Source of the DNA: Phormidium tenue FACHB-886
Lineage (GTDB): Bacteria; Cyanobacteriota; Cyanobacteriia; Elainellales; Elainellaceae
Length of the DNA stretch: 64,000 bases
NCBI RefSeq assembly: GCF_014764505.1
Contig: NZ_JACXWX010000007.1
Span: 186,001 to 250,000 of the forward strand
Direction of reading: 5' to 3'
Position numbers and translations under genes: made by a program. Under the pieces are notes generated by a model. It saw nothing but the letters and a program-made list of their open reading frames with translations. It had not been told where the DNA came from and ran no database searches. This document shows positions 47,071-56,344 of this stretch, piece by piece. Each line of letters opens with the position of its first letter. Positions within the stretch are counted from its first letter, which is position 1.

Positions 47071-48903
47071 CTACTGAGCCTGCACGAGCCATTGCTCAAT
47101 TCCATCCGCTAGCGCATCGGCTAATTGCTTCTGAGCTTCTGGGTCGGTGACCCACTCAAACTCAGTCGGATTAATCATGAAACCAAGCTCTAGCAGTACA
47201 GCAGGGGTCACAGTGGGGCGAGTCAGGGCGAGATTATTCCAATACACGCCATAGGACGGGCGATCGAGCCTTTGCGTTAGGTAATCGTGCAGATACACTG
47301 CAAGACTATGCGCTTGCGTGTTGTACCAAAAGGTTCCTATACCGCTGGTGTTCTCCGCATCTCCGTTATCGGGTAAGGCGTTGTAGTGAAGGCTAAGAGC
47401 AATCGTAGGTTCTAGCTGGTTGATTAAATCTGCGCGATCGTTTGGATAAAGGTCAATATCGCCTTCGCGGCTCATGTAGACCGTTGCCCCTCTGGCAACC
47501 AACCGATCGCGCAGTAGATTCGCCACGATCAGCGCCACCTCTTTTTCGGGATAGCCTGTGGGCCCGCGTGAGCCAAAGTCTTCAGGTCCACCGTGCCCCG
47601 GATCAAGCAGAATACGCATGCCAGACAGCGATTGCCCCTCTATCTGCGGCGGGTGCTTCAGCGAGAGAACTAGCGTCGTGCCTTCGTAGCGCAGCTTATA
47701 GCCCCACTGCTGAGCAGATTTAAGGTTAAAGATATATTGCACCTGTCCAGGGGCGATCTGCTGCCAGTCGAGCCGCTTGATAATTGGATCGTCATCCACC
47801 GCGATCGTATCGGTTTGAGCGGTGGTGTTGTAGAGCGTTAGGGTGAAAGTGCGCTCGCCCTGCTGGACACTAACTGGAACTGCCACCTGCAGCGGAAAAG
47901 CAATTTCTGTCCAGTCTCCAGCTTGGCTGGAGCGGATACTGCGAATCAACGTTTGGGGAGGAGCGCTGCTGGCGACCGGCTGCGTCTCAGTAGCTCTAAT
48001 CCAGCTGCCATAGTCTAGCCGCAGCCATTCGCCTTCTATAGCGGTGACGGTAGCCCTCGTTCCTTTGGGCAAAGGTGTGAGGCGAGAGTAATCGGTACTT
48101 GCGCCAGAGCGAGCAGTGCCTGGATCAGCAGTCACTTCTATTACGGGCAGGTGGGCAGGCGAGAGAATTTCGACTTTGCCTGCACCTTGCTGGGTAATAG
48201 TCTGTCCGTTGAGCGAGAGCTGAAACTGGGGGTAGCCTAAATCCAGAGCAGCCTGTGATAAGCCTGCGTTAGTGGCAGCGCGATCGCTAGACAGAGCCGC
48301 TGAAATCCAGCTTTCACCCGTGGTGCAGCCCTGATACTGCTGGGCTGACGAACCGCCTGCAGCAGTGGGCTGATTCTGCTGAACCAGAACAGCCGAGTTG
48401 GGTGGCAAATCAACCGAATTGGTTTGGGGCAGCAAGGGAATGGTTTGGTTAGCAAGGGTTACTGAAACAGCAGCGTTGGCAGGAGCGATCGCCCCAAAGC
48501 ACAGAGAGTCACTCGGCAGGCGAGCTACATCCACCGCAGGCAACAGCGACTCCTCTCCAAAGGCAGTTCCTACCGGAGCCGCAGGCGTTGCTGCAATCCG
48601 ATTTACATGAATTACCACCTGTTGGTTTTGATACTTCAGCGTGAACAAGTTTTCACCTAGCTGCAGCGGCAAGCTGGGAGCAAAATGTCCGGCATCACTG
48701 CGATCGACTGTCTGCCCATTGATGGTAACTTCTCCTTCTGGTGGAGCCGTACCGATAAAGAAAATTTTGTCGGAGGTTGTTTCGTGGTTATCGGGTGGGT
48801 AAGCGACCGACAAGGATTGTTCTGCCCAGGCGATCGAGGTCATGCTTAAAGTTCCGATAATAAATCCGCTGCCAAATCCTAGCCACTTTAACCCGCTTTT
48901 CAT
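47071..48903 (-). CDS. N-acetylmuramoyl-L-alanine amidase (Amidase_3)
   Basis: 610 aa. Start chosen at ATG 48903 (MKSGLKWLGFGSGFIIG), which begins a Sec signal peptide ending SIAWA and has a GGGGC ribosome site; the frame is open 36 codons further but without support. The middle (about 30-420) is a long domain with a possible SH3-like part (RATVTAIEGEWLRLDYGSWI) and an AMIN-like part. The C-terminal zinc amidase has DPGHGGPEDFGSRGP, PEKE, SLHYNALP and LLELGFM. It is smaller than the AMIN amidase at 11122 and distinct in its N-terminal half. Confidence 0.93.
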   Translation of the reverse strand: MKSGLKWLGFGSGFIIGTLSMTSIAWAEQSLSVAYPPDNHETTSDKIFFIGTAPPEGEVTINGQTVDRSDAGHFAPSLPLQLGENLFTLKYQNQQVVIHVNRIAATPAAPVGTAFGEESLLPAVDVARLPSDSLCFGAIAPANAAVSVTLANQTIPLLPQTNSVDLPPNSAVLVQQNQPTAAGGSSAQQYQGCTTGESWISAALSSDRAATNAGLSQAALDLGYPQFQLSLNGQTITQQGAGKVEILSPAHLPVIEVTADPGTARSGASTDYSRLTPLPKGTRATVTAIEGEWLRLDYGSWIRATETQPVASSAPPQTLIRSIRSSQAGDWTEIAFPLQVAVPVSVQQGERTFTLTLYNTTAQTDTIAVDDDPIIKRLDWQQIAPGQVQYIFNLKSAQQWGYKLRYEGTTLVLSLKHPPQIEGQSLSGMRILLDPGHGGPEDFGSRGPTGYPEKEVALIVANLLRDRLVARGATVYMSREGDIDLYPNDRADLINQLEPTIALSLHYNALPDNGDAENTSGIGTFWYNTQAHSLAVYLHDYLTQRLDRPSYGVYWNNLALTRPTVTPAVLLELGFMINPTEFEWVTDPEAQKQLADALADGIEQWLVQAQ

Positions 48904-49100
48904 AGCGCCCCGTTTGATCAATTCGCCGCAAAACTTTGCACAGAAACTCAGTATAAGCTGTGATAGAGTTTCCCCGGCATTTTTGCAGCATATGGAGAAT
49001 GATGCAGCCAACAGTCTAAACAGATTGTGTGGAACTGCTATATATTGAAAATAGAACGTGAAGAAATATTTAGAAATTTAAAGCATAAAGCATAAAGTAT

Positions 49101-50078
49101 ATGGCGTTTATTCATATCCCAAAGCCATGGCAGCTTCCGGAACACGAAGTGACTTATGAAGCGGCCTTTTGGAACCGACGCAAATTTATGAAAACGCTGA
49201 TCGGCGTTGGGATTGCCGGCTCGGTCCTGCCGCTGGTAGGCTGCCAGTCGCAAAACAAAGCTGCAGAGGAGCCGCTGGCAGGTGTCAAGACCCTATCCGC
49301 AAGACAGAACACCGCTTTTGAGGTGAGCGATCGTCCCCTCACCAATCAAACGATCGCCGCTACATACAACAATTTCTATGAGTATGGTGGCTCCAAAAAT
49401 ATTTGGCAAAACGCCCAAAATTTGCCGTTGGAAGATTGGAAAGTAGAAGTCTCCGGACTGGTTAACAATCCCCACACCTATGACATTGATGACCTGTTGA
49501 GATTTCCACTTGAAGAGCGCATCTGTCGGTTTCGCTGCGTGGAAGCTTGGGCAATGGTGGTGCCCTGGATTGGCTTTCCGATGAATGCGATTCTCAAGCA
49601 GGTAGAACCGACTGCAAAGGCAAAGTTTGTTCGGTTTACTTCGTTTTACGCTCCCAACATCACCAAAGGACCCATCTTTCCACCCGGTCAATTTTTGCCC
49701 TTCCCCTACACCGAAGCTCTGCGAATTGAGGAGATGGCAAACGATCTTGCCTTTTTTGCCGTTGGTGTCTATGGTCACACGCTGCCGAAACAGCACGGCG
49801 CGCCTCTTCGGGCTGTATTGCCCTGGAAGTATGGTTTTAAGGGAGCTAAGTCGATCGTCAAGATTGAGTTTACTGAGACGCAGCCTGCAACTTTTTGGAA
49901 TACGCTCAGCCCCGGCGAATATAAATTTGTCTCCAATGTAGAGCCTGAAGTGGCGCATCCTCGCTGGTCACAGCGCAAAGAGAAATTGGTGGGTCCTGGC
50001 GCTCAGTTTGAATGGAAGGAAGTACCAACAGCCATCTACAACGGCTATGGAGAATACGTGGCAAAGCTATATGCCTGA
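49101..50078 (+). CDS. msrP: Protein-methionine-sulfoxide reductase catalytic subunit MsrP (YedY)
   Basis: 325 aa molybdopterin enzyme that repairs oxidised methionines in periplasmic proteins. The twin-arginine signal is NRRKFMKTLIGVGIAGS (about 25-41), so it is exported folded. The molybdenum-coordinating Cys is in CRFRCVEAWAMVVPW (about 142-156, Cys146). The membrane heme partner MsrQ is not next to it in the window. The next 600 bp contain the MITE-like element. Confidence 0.95.
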   Translation: MAFIHIPKPWQLPEHEVTYEAAFWNRRKFMKTLIGVGIAGSVLPLVGCQSQNKAAEEPLAGVKTLSARQNTAFEVSDRPLTNQTIAATYNNFYEYGGSKNIWQNAQNLPLEDWKVEVSGLVNNPHTYDIDDLLRFPLEERICRFRCVEAWAMVVPWIGFPMNAILKQVEPTAKAKFVRFTSFYAPNITKGPIFPPGQFLPFPYTEALRIEEMANDLAFFAVGVYGHTLPKQHGAPLRAVLPWKYGFKGAKSIVKIEFTETQPATFWNTLSPGEYKFVSNVEPEVAHPRWSQRKEKLVGPGAQFEWKEVPTAIYNGYGEYVAKLYA

Positions 50079-50676
50079 GAGCGCAAGTTTTAACTGAATT
50101 ATCAGGAATACAGCAAGCTTGACTGAAGCTTTACATTAAACTGGGATCGTTACAAGATTCGTGAGCTACGCTGGGAAGCAAATCAGAATTTTGTAGCTCC
50201 AGCAATCTAGAGATTCATTTCAACTGGCAATTCAGTACGATTCAAGTTCATAGTGCAGGTAGTTCGCCTCTAAGAGTGTGTTTGAAAGGTGCTTCTGCCT
50301 TGAGGGTGCTGATCCTCCCTAGCCCCCTTTTTCTAAACTTTGCCTTCCCCTGGCTAAGAGATTTAGGGAGATCAAGCAAATTTAACGGGTGAAAACCTTT
50401 TTTCAAACATACTCTAAACACCCTCGAAACGTTCATCGCTACATTAGGTTTGCTGGAGTTAGATTCAATTAAGTGGATGTTTGAAACGTTCTAGTAGGTA
50501 ATAGCACTTTCAACATCCTCAAAAATTCTGCTTTTGCAGCGTTTCTGCTCTTTAAAGAATGGCTGAAGCTGCAAAAGAAGTTCATTTTTAGGGTGCTGTT
50601 GCGGTTTCTGAAATATCAATTTAAGGACATTTCAGGTAACCATTTAGAACGTTGTAAGTAAAGGTATTTATCCACT
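50079..50676. other. Intergenic gap holding a MITE-like element
   Basis: 598 bp with no gene. It includes the element at 50273-50415, a further TTTGAAACG at 50478, and a hairpin with arms CTTTTGCAG/CTGCAAAAG at about 50531-50578. No ribosome site or coding frame was seen before the ATG at 50677. Confidence 0.6.
50273..50415. mobile_element. MITE-like element with terminal inverted repeats
   Basis: 143 bp. The left end AGAGTGTGTTTGAAAGGT (50273-50290) and the reverse complement of the right end (50395-50415) share AGAGTrTGTTTGAAA and GGT. The interior has CCTCCCTAGCC and GGCTAAGAG...AGGGAG, so the element can also fold inside. No transposase is encoded. A copy of the same ends was not found elsewhere in full, but the core TGTTTGAAA recurs nearby. 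Confidence 0.7.
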
Positions 50677-51162
50677 ATGACAGTATCCTCCCCCCCAAAT
50701 ACAACTCATCGGCTTCGTCCCGAATTAGGAGACTTTAGCAGTATCGCCTGTTTCAAGGCAGTCGTCGTTGGCATTGAAGAAGCTTTGGGAGAAAAAGCTG
50801 CCACGATCGCCCTAATCGCTGCTGGACGCGCCCGAGGAAAACAGCTAGCAGCCCAGTTAGAGTACGACAATGGTTCGCTAGAAGAGCTAACAGGTTTACT
50901 CAATCATGCTTTAGGCACATTAGGAACGCGGCTTTGCTTAATCGACCGAATCGCTCAAGACGGCGAGGTAATTAGAGTTCATTGCCGTGAAACGATCTGT
51001 TCTTCAGGTGAACCGCAAGGCTCAAGCCGCTGCTTGACCTACACGCTGGGTGCAATCCAGGGTGTTTTGGAGCAGGTAGTTGGTAAACGGCTGCGTGGCA
51101 AGCAGGTAGAATCTATTCTTCGGGGCAGCAACCAAGACGTGCTGGAGTTTCAAACTATCTAA
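50677..51162 (+). CDS. Hypothetical protein, possibly V4R-like
   Basis: 161 aa soluble protein I do not recognise. The N-terminal third has GIEEALGEKAATIALIAAGRARG, a helix-rich pattern, followed by ALGTLGTRLCLIDR and the Cys-bearing VHCRETICSSGE. The end, GAIQGVLEQVVGKRLRGK, resembles the tail of V4R/heme-NO-like domains, so a small ligand-binding role is possible; this is inference. It has no strong ribosome site, and the next gene is the MarR-GNAT fusion 277 bp away. Confidence 0.6.
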   Translation: MTVSSPPNTTHRLRPELGDFSSIACFKAVVVGIEEALGEKAATIALIAAGRARGKQLAAQLEYDNGSLEELTGLLNHALGTLGTRLCLIDRIAQDGEVIRVHCRETICSSGEPQGSSRCLTYTLGAIQGVLEQVVGKRLRGKQVESILRGSNQDVLEFQTI

Positions 51163-51260
51163 AAGGTGGAAAGCGAAGGGCAAAAAGGCTGTCTGTTCTT
51201 TTTGCCCTTTCCCTTTGTCCTTCGTCTTTAGAAGATGTTTGAAAAGACTAAGGCAGAGCC

Positions 51261-51370
51261 TACAGCAATTTTCACTTGAACAAAACCCAATTATTTTTTT
51301 GATAACTACGCTTCGTGTAGCTTTCAAAAAATAATTGGGTTTTGTTTTAGCGCAAAGCGCTAAAACAAAA
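51261..51370. repeat. Two consecutive inverted repeats downstream of the 50677 gene
   Basis: The first hairpin has arms around CAAAACCCAATTATTTTTTT (from 51281) and its complement AAAAAATAATTGGGTTTTG (to 51344). The second is a perfect 14-bp-arm hairpin TTTTGTTTTAGCGC / GCGCTAAAACAAAA (51340-51353 and 51357-51370) with a 3-nt loop. The prefix TACAGCAATTTTCACTTGAA (51261-51280) also occurs at 53193 and 61985. Confidence 0.8.
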
Positions 51371-51399
51371 GGGGCTTGACCACCAAAGGTCAATAATGT

Positions 51400-51431
51400 A
51401 GCTTATTACGTAAGTGCTTACGCAATAAGCT
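51400..51431. promoter_or_regulatory. Near-perfect 32-bp palindrome, probable operator of the MarR-GNAT gene
   Basis: AGCTTATTACGTAAG (51400-51414), centre TG, and CTTACGCAATAAGCT (51417-51431) form a 15-bp-arm palindrome with one mismatch pair. It lies 7 nt before the ATG at 51439. A second, smaller palindrome TGACC-ACCAAA-GGTCA is at 51377-51392. MarR-type proteins bind such dyads and often repress their own gene. Confidence 0.8.
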
Positions 51432-51438
51432 TAAACAC

Positions 51439-52386
51439 ATGGACTTCTATCACCAGACTGGAAAATTAGCGCTAGGTAGCCGTCTCCGCAAGCTGAGTGA
51501 GAAATTTACAGAAGATGCGGCAAAAATTTATGCACTTTACCAAGTTGCGCTAGACCCTAAGTGGTTTCCAGTGTTTTATGTACTTTCGCAAAAAGACGCT
51601 TCTATTACAGAAATCGCGCAGATTATTGGGCATTCTCATGCGTCTGTTAGCCAAATCGTGAAGGAAATGACCCTCGAAAACCTGACAATTACGGTTAGAG
51701 GTTCATCAGATGCCAGAGTCACAGTTGTCAAACTTTCTGGCAAAGGCAAACAGCTCATCTCTAAGATCGAAGACCAGTATCTTGATGTTGCTCAAGCTGT
51801 TGAAGAATTACTTTCAGAAGCCCAGAATGATCTGTGGAAAGCGATCGAAGAAACAGAGTTTTTGCTAGCTCAAAAAGACTTCTACACTCGCGTTCGGGAG
51901 AAGCGCAAAGCCCGCGAAGGTCAACAAGTTGAAATCATCGACTACTCGCCCGAGTTTCAAAAAGAATTCCAGCAGCTCAACTACAGTTGGATTGAGCGTT
52001 ACTTCAAGCTGGAAGAAGAAGATTATCAAACGTTGAACAATCCGGACGAAAAAATCTTGCAGCCTGGAGGACAAATTCTGCTTGCCCGATACAAAGGTGA
52101 AATTGTTGGAACTTGCGCCCTAATTAAGCTAAATTCTGACACTTATGAGTTGGCAAAGATGACGGTTGCAGAACAGGTCAGAGGCAGGAATATTGGCTGG
52201 CTGCTGGGGCAAGCCGCGATCGACAGAGCACGGCAGCTTGGCGCAAAGACACTTCATCTGGAGAGCAACACCGTTCTAGAGCCTGCCATCCGGCTTTACT
52301 ACAAACTAGGCTTTCAAAAAGTGGTTGGGCAACCCTCTCCTTATCAACGGTGCAACATCCAGATGGAGCTGCGTCTCGATTGCTAG
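51439..52386 (+). CDS. MarR-type regulator fused to a GNAT acetyltransferase
   Basis: 315 aa. The MarR winged-helix part covers about 1-145 ([19 protein letters not shown], then [24 protein letters not shown] as the recognition helix region). The GNAT part covers about 165-315: [17 protein letters not shown], then [20 protein letters not shown] (acetyl-CoA loop) and [19 protein letters not shown]. The fusion is a known architecture; here it probably senses a small molecule and acetylates it or a protein. Upstream palindromes suggest autoregulation. Confidence 0.9.
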   Translation: MDFYHQTGKLALGSRLRKLSEKFTEDAAKIYALYQVALDPKWFPVFYVLSQKDASITEIAQIIGHSHASVSQIVKEMTLENLTITVRGSSDARVTVVKLSGKGKQLISKIEDQYLDVAQAVEELLSEAQNDLWKAIEETEFLLAQKDFYTRVREKRKAREGQQVEIIDYSPEFQKEFQQLNYSWIERYFKLEEEDYQTLNNPDEKILQPGGQILLARYKGEIVGTCALIKLNSDTYELAKMTVAEQVRGRNIGWLLGQAAIDRARQLGAKTLHLESNTVLEPAIRLYYKLGFQKVVGQPSPYQRCNIQMELRLDC

Positions 52387-53102
52387 CCTAGCTCTTCACA
52401 AATTCGCTCGAAAGCCGCTACTGGATCAGGAGCTGCCGTAATCGGTCGCCCGATCACTAAATAATCTGCCCCAGCCTGCAGAGCCGCTTTGGGGGAGAGC
52501 GATCGCGCCTGATCCCCTGCCGCCGCCCAACTTGGGCGAACACCGGGACAAACCAGCAAAAATGATTTGCCGCAGGTGTCGCGGAGCTGTGCCGCTTCTT
52601 GAGGAGAGCAAACAACACCCGACAAACCGCTCTCTTGAGCCAGCAATGCCATCTGTAGGGTGTAGTCATCTAGCTCCAGCGGAACCTTTAACTCGAAGGC
52701 AAGCGATCGGGAATTAATGCTAGTTAGCAGGGTGACGGCGATCAAGCTGGGGGTGGGCAGTCCGGCGGCTGTCGCTCCTGCTTCGGCAGCAGCTTGGGCC
52801 GACTGCAGGGCAGCTTTTCCGGCAGCAGTGTGAACCGTGACCAAATCAACTCCATAAGTTGCGGCAGCTCGGCAGGCGCCCGCCATGGTGTTGGGGATGT
52901 CGTGAAACTTGAGATCGAGAAAAATCTTTTTCTGTCGTTGTTTCAAAGTTTTGAGGATGCCAGATCCAGCGCTGACAAATAGCTCCAGCCCAACTTTCCA
53001 AAAGCTGACCTGCGGTAGGCGATCGAGCAAGGCGATCGCTTGGGCTTCGGTAGGGACATCAAGCGGAACAATAATGCGATCGGATAGGGGGGAGGCACTC
53101 AT
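52383..53102 (-). CDS. pyrF: Orotidine 5'-phosphate decarboxylase
   Basis: 239 aa from ATG 53102 ([16 protein letters not shown]); a GTG 24 nt upstream is in frame but not needed. The catalytic [13 protein letters not shown] carries the Asp-x-Lys-xx-Asp triad near 60-66. Other motifs are [11 protein letters not shown] and VCPGVRPSW, with [18 protein letters not shown] near the end. Converts OMP to UMP. Its 3' end overlaps the MarR-GNAT gene by 4 bp, convergent. Confidence 0.96.
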   Translation of the reverse strand: MSASPLSDRIIVPLDVPTEAQAIALLDRLPQVSFWKVGLELFVSAGSGILKTLKQRQKKIFLDLKFHDIPNTMAGACRAAATYGVDLVTVHTAAGKAALQSAQAAAEAGATAAGLPTPSLIAVTLLTSINSRSLAFELKVPLELDDYTLQMALLAQESGLSGVVCSPQEAAQLRDTCGKSFLLVCPGVRPSWAAAGDQARSLSPKAALQAGADYLVIGRPITAAPDPVAAFERICEELG

Positions 53103-53322
53103 GGAAGATACAAAAGATGAAGACACAAAGGATCAAAACTATCCCCATCGTAGTGCTCTTCAATAGCATCAGAACTGCAATTTCCTACCGTCTACAGCAA
53201 TTTTCAACTGAATAGATCTCAACCATAGCGATGTCAATCTACCAAAGAAAATGGCGCACATTCAAGTGCGCCACTACAACCAACCCAGCCAAATTTAAGA
53301 TCCCAACGTACGAATTTACAGG

Positions 53323-54120
53323 CTATTCTTTACGCTTGTTGTTGACCGAGTGCAGAAATTCCCGGAGGAGCTGCTTGATCTCCCGCTCTTTGCGGGCGAC
53401 TACTGCTCCAGCTTCTGCCATTTTTCCTTCTAGCTCCGTCTGCTTCTCCTTCAGCGGATCAGTGCCTTGCGCTTCGGCTTCTACCTTGGTTTTGTCATAC
53501 CAGGATTTGGCATTGCCCAGATGGCGCTTGGCTTCTTCATAGCGATCGCCATACTTTGCCTCCAGTCTGGTTTCCAAAATCTCTAGCTGATCTTTGAGGC
53601 GGGCATACTGCTGACGCAACATTGCAAATTCCTCTTTCTCTTTGACAGCTTGAACGGCAGAATCAATCAGCGAGTTAAGATCATTTGGAGAGGCTTTTCC
53701 AGTCTCCTGAATTTCAGTCAAGGCGGTATCCACTTCAGCCTCTAGACGCTCTGTTTCTTCATCAACTTGTGCCTGAAGCTGCTTAATCTGCGTCTCTGCT
53801 TCGTTCAAAGACTGCCGACGCGGTTGGCTAATTCCTTCTACCACCCCCTCCACAGCTGCAGAGATATCGTGCTGGACTTCCTTACCCTTAACTTCCACGA
53901 CTTCCATCACGGCAGCCAGAGCATCCTTGATTAGCGGACGGACTTCCTGAGAGCCTGTTTTAAGCTCGCCGATCGCTTGGGATACTGCTTGCTGCACGAT
54001 CTCTTTAATGCGCTCGGCTCTTAGACTGCCTTCGCCTTTTGCAGACTTAAGATTAGCAGCTACTCGCTCTTTCACAGAATTAGGATCTGTCTTCGGATCG
54101 GTAGGAACTAGGTTAGTCAT
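53323..54120 (-). CDS. Hypothetical coiled-coil protein
   Basis: 265 aa, very rich in Glu, Lys, Gln and Ala, with no Cys and few aromatics. Long heptad-like helices are predicted at about 45-150 (IKDALAAVMEVVEVKGKEV; QIKQLQAQVDEETERLEAEV) and about 165-225 (LRQQYARLKDQLEILETRLEA). The composition resembles apolipoprotein- or LEA-like helical proteins found in many cyanobacteria. No function can be assigned. It stands alone. Confidence 0.72.
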   Translation of the reverse strand: MTNLVPTDPKTDPNSVKERVAANLKSAKGEGSLRAERIKEIVQQAVSQAIGELKTGSQEVRPLIKDALAAVMEVVEVKGKEVQHDISAAVEGVVEGISQPRRQSLNEAETQIKQLQAQVDEETERLEAEVDTALTEIQETGKASPNDLNSLIDSAVQAVKEKEEFAMLRQQYARLKDQLEILETRLEAKYGDRYEEAKRHLGNAKSWYDKTKVEAEAQGTDPLKEKQTELEGKMAEAGAVVARKEREIKQLLREFLHSVNNKRKE

Positions 54121-54555
54121 AATCCACCTAATAAAAAGTTGAAGTTAATATGCTCCTCGCTGCGATGAACATATTAAAACGTTATCTGAAACACCTTGTG
54201 ATACTTCTAATGTAGGTTGCGAAATTCGGAGCTGGATCTACTCAATGACAGAGTCCCTCTCTCTCCAAATAGAGAAAACACAGCACAGGACAGCAGCAAA
54301 ATTTACTGCTACGACAGCAAATTAGAGCGTTTTTAAGGAGTTCATTCCATTTTCTGAATGGCTAAACAAATTAAACCATCGTGCTTAGAGCGCGCGCGAT
54401 TATAGTGTGGCGAATTCGAGCGATCGCACTTGGGGAACAAATCAATTCATGTTGAACTAACAGTGCAACAAATAAAGACATGAGCTGAATTAAAGCAGAA
54501 AAAATATCCGCGCGTGAACTTCTTCTGCTTGATGGCGTAGAGAGCTTTCTCAGCG
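54121..54555. other. Intergenic gap, nothing recognised
   Basis: 435 bp, A/T-rich, between two leftward genes. Short words such as ACAGCAAATT/ACAGCAAAATT recur at about 54290-54325. No coding frame, RNA gene or terminator was seen. Confidence 0.45.
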
Positions 54556-55329
54556 TCAGGTGTTTCGACGATGTACCAATGTTGCACTCGCTTGATCAGT
54601 TGCCAATACAATCAGATCGCTAATATTAACGTGAGCAGGACGAGTAGCACAAAATAACACAATTTCAGCAATATCCTTAGGCGTGAGGGGAGTCATCCCG
54701 CGATAGACTGCGTTAGCGCGTTCTGCATCTCCATGGAACCGCACTTGGCTAAACTCAGTCTCCACCATACCTGGGTCAACCGAGCTAACCCGAATTGGTG
54801 TGCCCATTAAGTCCAGCTTTAAACCCTCTGACAATACTCGCACAGCAGCCTTGGTGGCACAATACACGCTGCCACCTGGGTAAGTTTGATGTCCGGCGAT
54901 CGACCCAATGTTGATGATATGTCCTCGCCCCTGACGCACCATGCCCGGTACTAGCTCGCGCGTCATGTACAGCAAACCCTTGACGTTGGTATCAATCATT
55001 TCCTCCCAGTCCTGGACATCTGCTTCATAAAGCTTGTCTAGTCCACGACTCAAACCTGCATTATTAATCAGCACATCCACAGATGCCCAAGCTTCTGGCA
55101 AGGCTTGCAGCGTCGCTTTCACTTGAGCGCGATCGCTTACATCCAACGGCAGCAAATGAACTGATGCATTGAATGGTTTTATTTCTTCGGCAAGCTGAGT
55201 GAGGCGATCCAGCCGCCGTGCTGCCAAAATCAGACGTGCGCCTGCTTCAGCAAAAGCTTGGGCACAAGCCGCACCAATGCCACTACTGGCTCCAGTAATC
55301 AAAATCGTTTGGTTGTGAATTAATGCCAT
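54556..55329 (-). CDS. SDR family oxidoreductase
   Basis: 257 aa from ATG 55329; an upstream TTG at 55350 is also in frame. The Rossmann cofactor loop TGASSGIGAACA is at the start, NNAGLSRG follows near 85-92, and the catalytic YCATKAAVRVLSEGLK holds Tyr and Lys; the Ser is in INIGSIAGHQTYPG. The pattern is close to YdfG-like (serine/3-hydroxy acid) dehydrogenases, but the substrate is not predictable. It is divergent from the ABC exporter operon. Confidence 0.92.
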   Translation of the reverse strand: MALIHNQTILITGASSGIGAACAQAFAEAGARLILAARRLDRLTQLAEEIKPFNASVHLLPLDVSDRAQVKATLQALPEAWASVDVLINNAGLSRGLDKLYEADVQDWEEMIDTNVKGLLYMTRELVPGMVRQGRGHIINIGSIAGHQTYPGGSVYCATKAAVRVLSEGLKLDLMGTPIRVSSVDPGMVETEFSQVRFHGDAERANAVYRGMTPLTPKDIAEIVLFCATRPAHVNISDLIVLATDQASATLVHRRNT

Positions 55330-55562
55330 AGAATCAACGTCATAGCTCAATCGGACGGCAACACTGATGCAGCTATTGCTGCCTGGATACTGCTGCCTAG
55401 ATATAGTTTCCGCAACTGTTGTCTAGAACTATAGCAGCCTTGCAGAATTTGTGATGAGCCGACTAGTAAGCACTTGCTCAAAGGGCAGATGCTCACAAGC
55501 TAAAGGAGGATTGCTATATAATTTCGATGCGGCTGCACCTGCCAGTCGAAGGAGATGACGCT

Positions 55563-56339
55563 GTGAGGAAGTATGGGCGGGAAACGCTGGCAGTAGCACA
55601 GCGAATTTTGATCGAACTGGGACGACGACGGCGATCGCTAATCTTTTGGGCAATTTTTCCAATTTCTGTCCTGCTGCTCAACGGCTATATCGTGGCAGAA
55701 CGAGCGAACCTGTCTATTGCAGATGCTTTCAAGACTGCGGCTCCTGCAACCTTAGTGGGGGCTGCTTTGTTCTTTAGCTGTTTGGGCGGCAGCGTTGCGA
55801 CAGTTGTCTCAGAGCGAGAACAGCAAACCCTAAAACGGCTATTTCTTTCACCGCTGAGCGGAGTGTCCTATTTTTTAGGTATCTTTCTGGCGCATACCTG
55901 TATTGGCATTGGTCAAACGCTGTTGGTCGGCGCGGTTTCGGTGTTTATGGGCGCGCAGTTTCAGGGTGTTTTGCTGTTGGCAGCGCTGATTATTCTGATT
56001 AGCATTGCTGCCTATGTCGGGCTGGGTTTTATTTTGGGAACGCAGTTTGCACGACGGACAGAAGATGTGAATGCGCTGGTTGCTGCTTTTGGTGTGCCGT
56101 TGCTGATCCTCGGCGGTGTGTTTCTGCCGACTTCTTTATTTCCAGACAATTTACTGCGAATTGCCGAATACAATCCGATCTATCACATGAACGAAGCGCT
56201 GACAGGCGTTTTGGCTGCCGGAGAAAGTGTGGCAGAGATTGATAGACACTTTTGGTTTTTGGTGGGGTTTGCAGCGCTGATGGTGGTGGGCGGCTGGCTG
56301 TCCTACCGTCGCATGGTTCTCTCAGAGCGGAGGCTATAG
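55563..56339 (+). CDS. ABC-2 type transporter permease
   Basis: 258 aa from GTG 55563, chosen because AAGGAG lies 8 nt upstream; an ATG at 55527 is in frame but its Shine-Dalgarno is 17 nt away. Six membrane segments are expected (for example SLIFWAIFPISVLLLNGYI and LIILISIAAYVGLGFILG). The motif VSEREQQTLKRLFLSPLSG is typical of DrrB-like exporter permeases. It stops 5 bp before the ATPase gene, forming an exporter operon. Confidence 0.9.
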   Translation: MRKYGRETLAVAQRILIELGRRRRSLIFWAIFPISVLLLNGYIVAERANLSIADAFKTAAPATLVGAALFFSCLGGSVATVVSEREQQTLKRLFLSPLSGVSYFLGIFLAHTCIGIGQTLLVGAVSVFMGAQFQGVLLLAALIILISIAAYVGLGFILGTQFARRTEDVNALVAAFGVPLLILGGVFLPTSLFPDNLLRIAEYNPIYHMNEALTGVLAAGESVAEIDRHFWFLVGFAALMVVGGWLSYRRMVLSERRL

Positions 56340-56344
56340 CGCCC

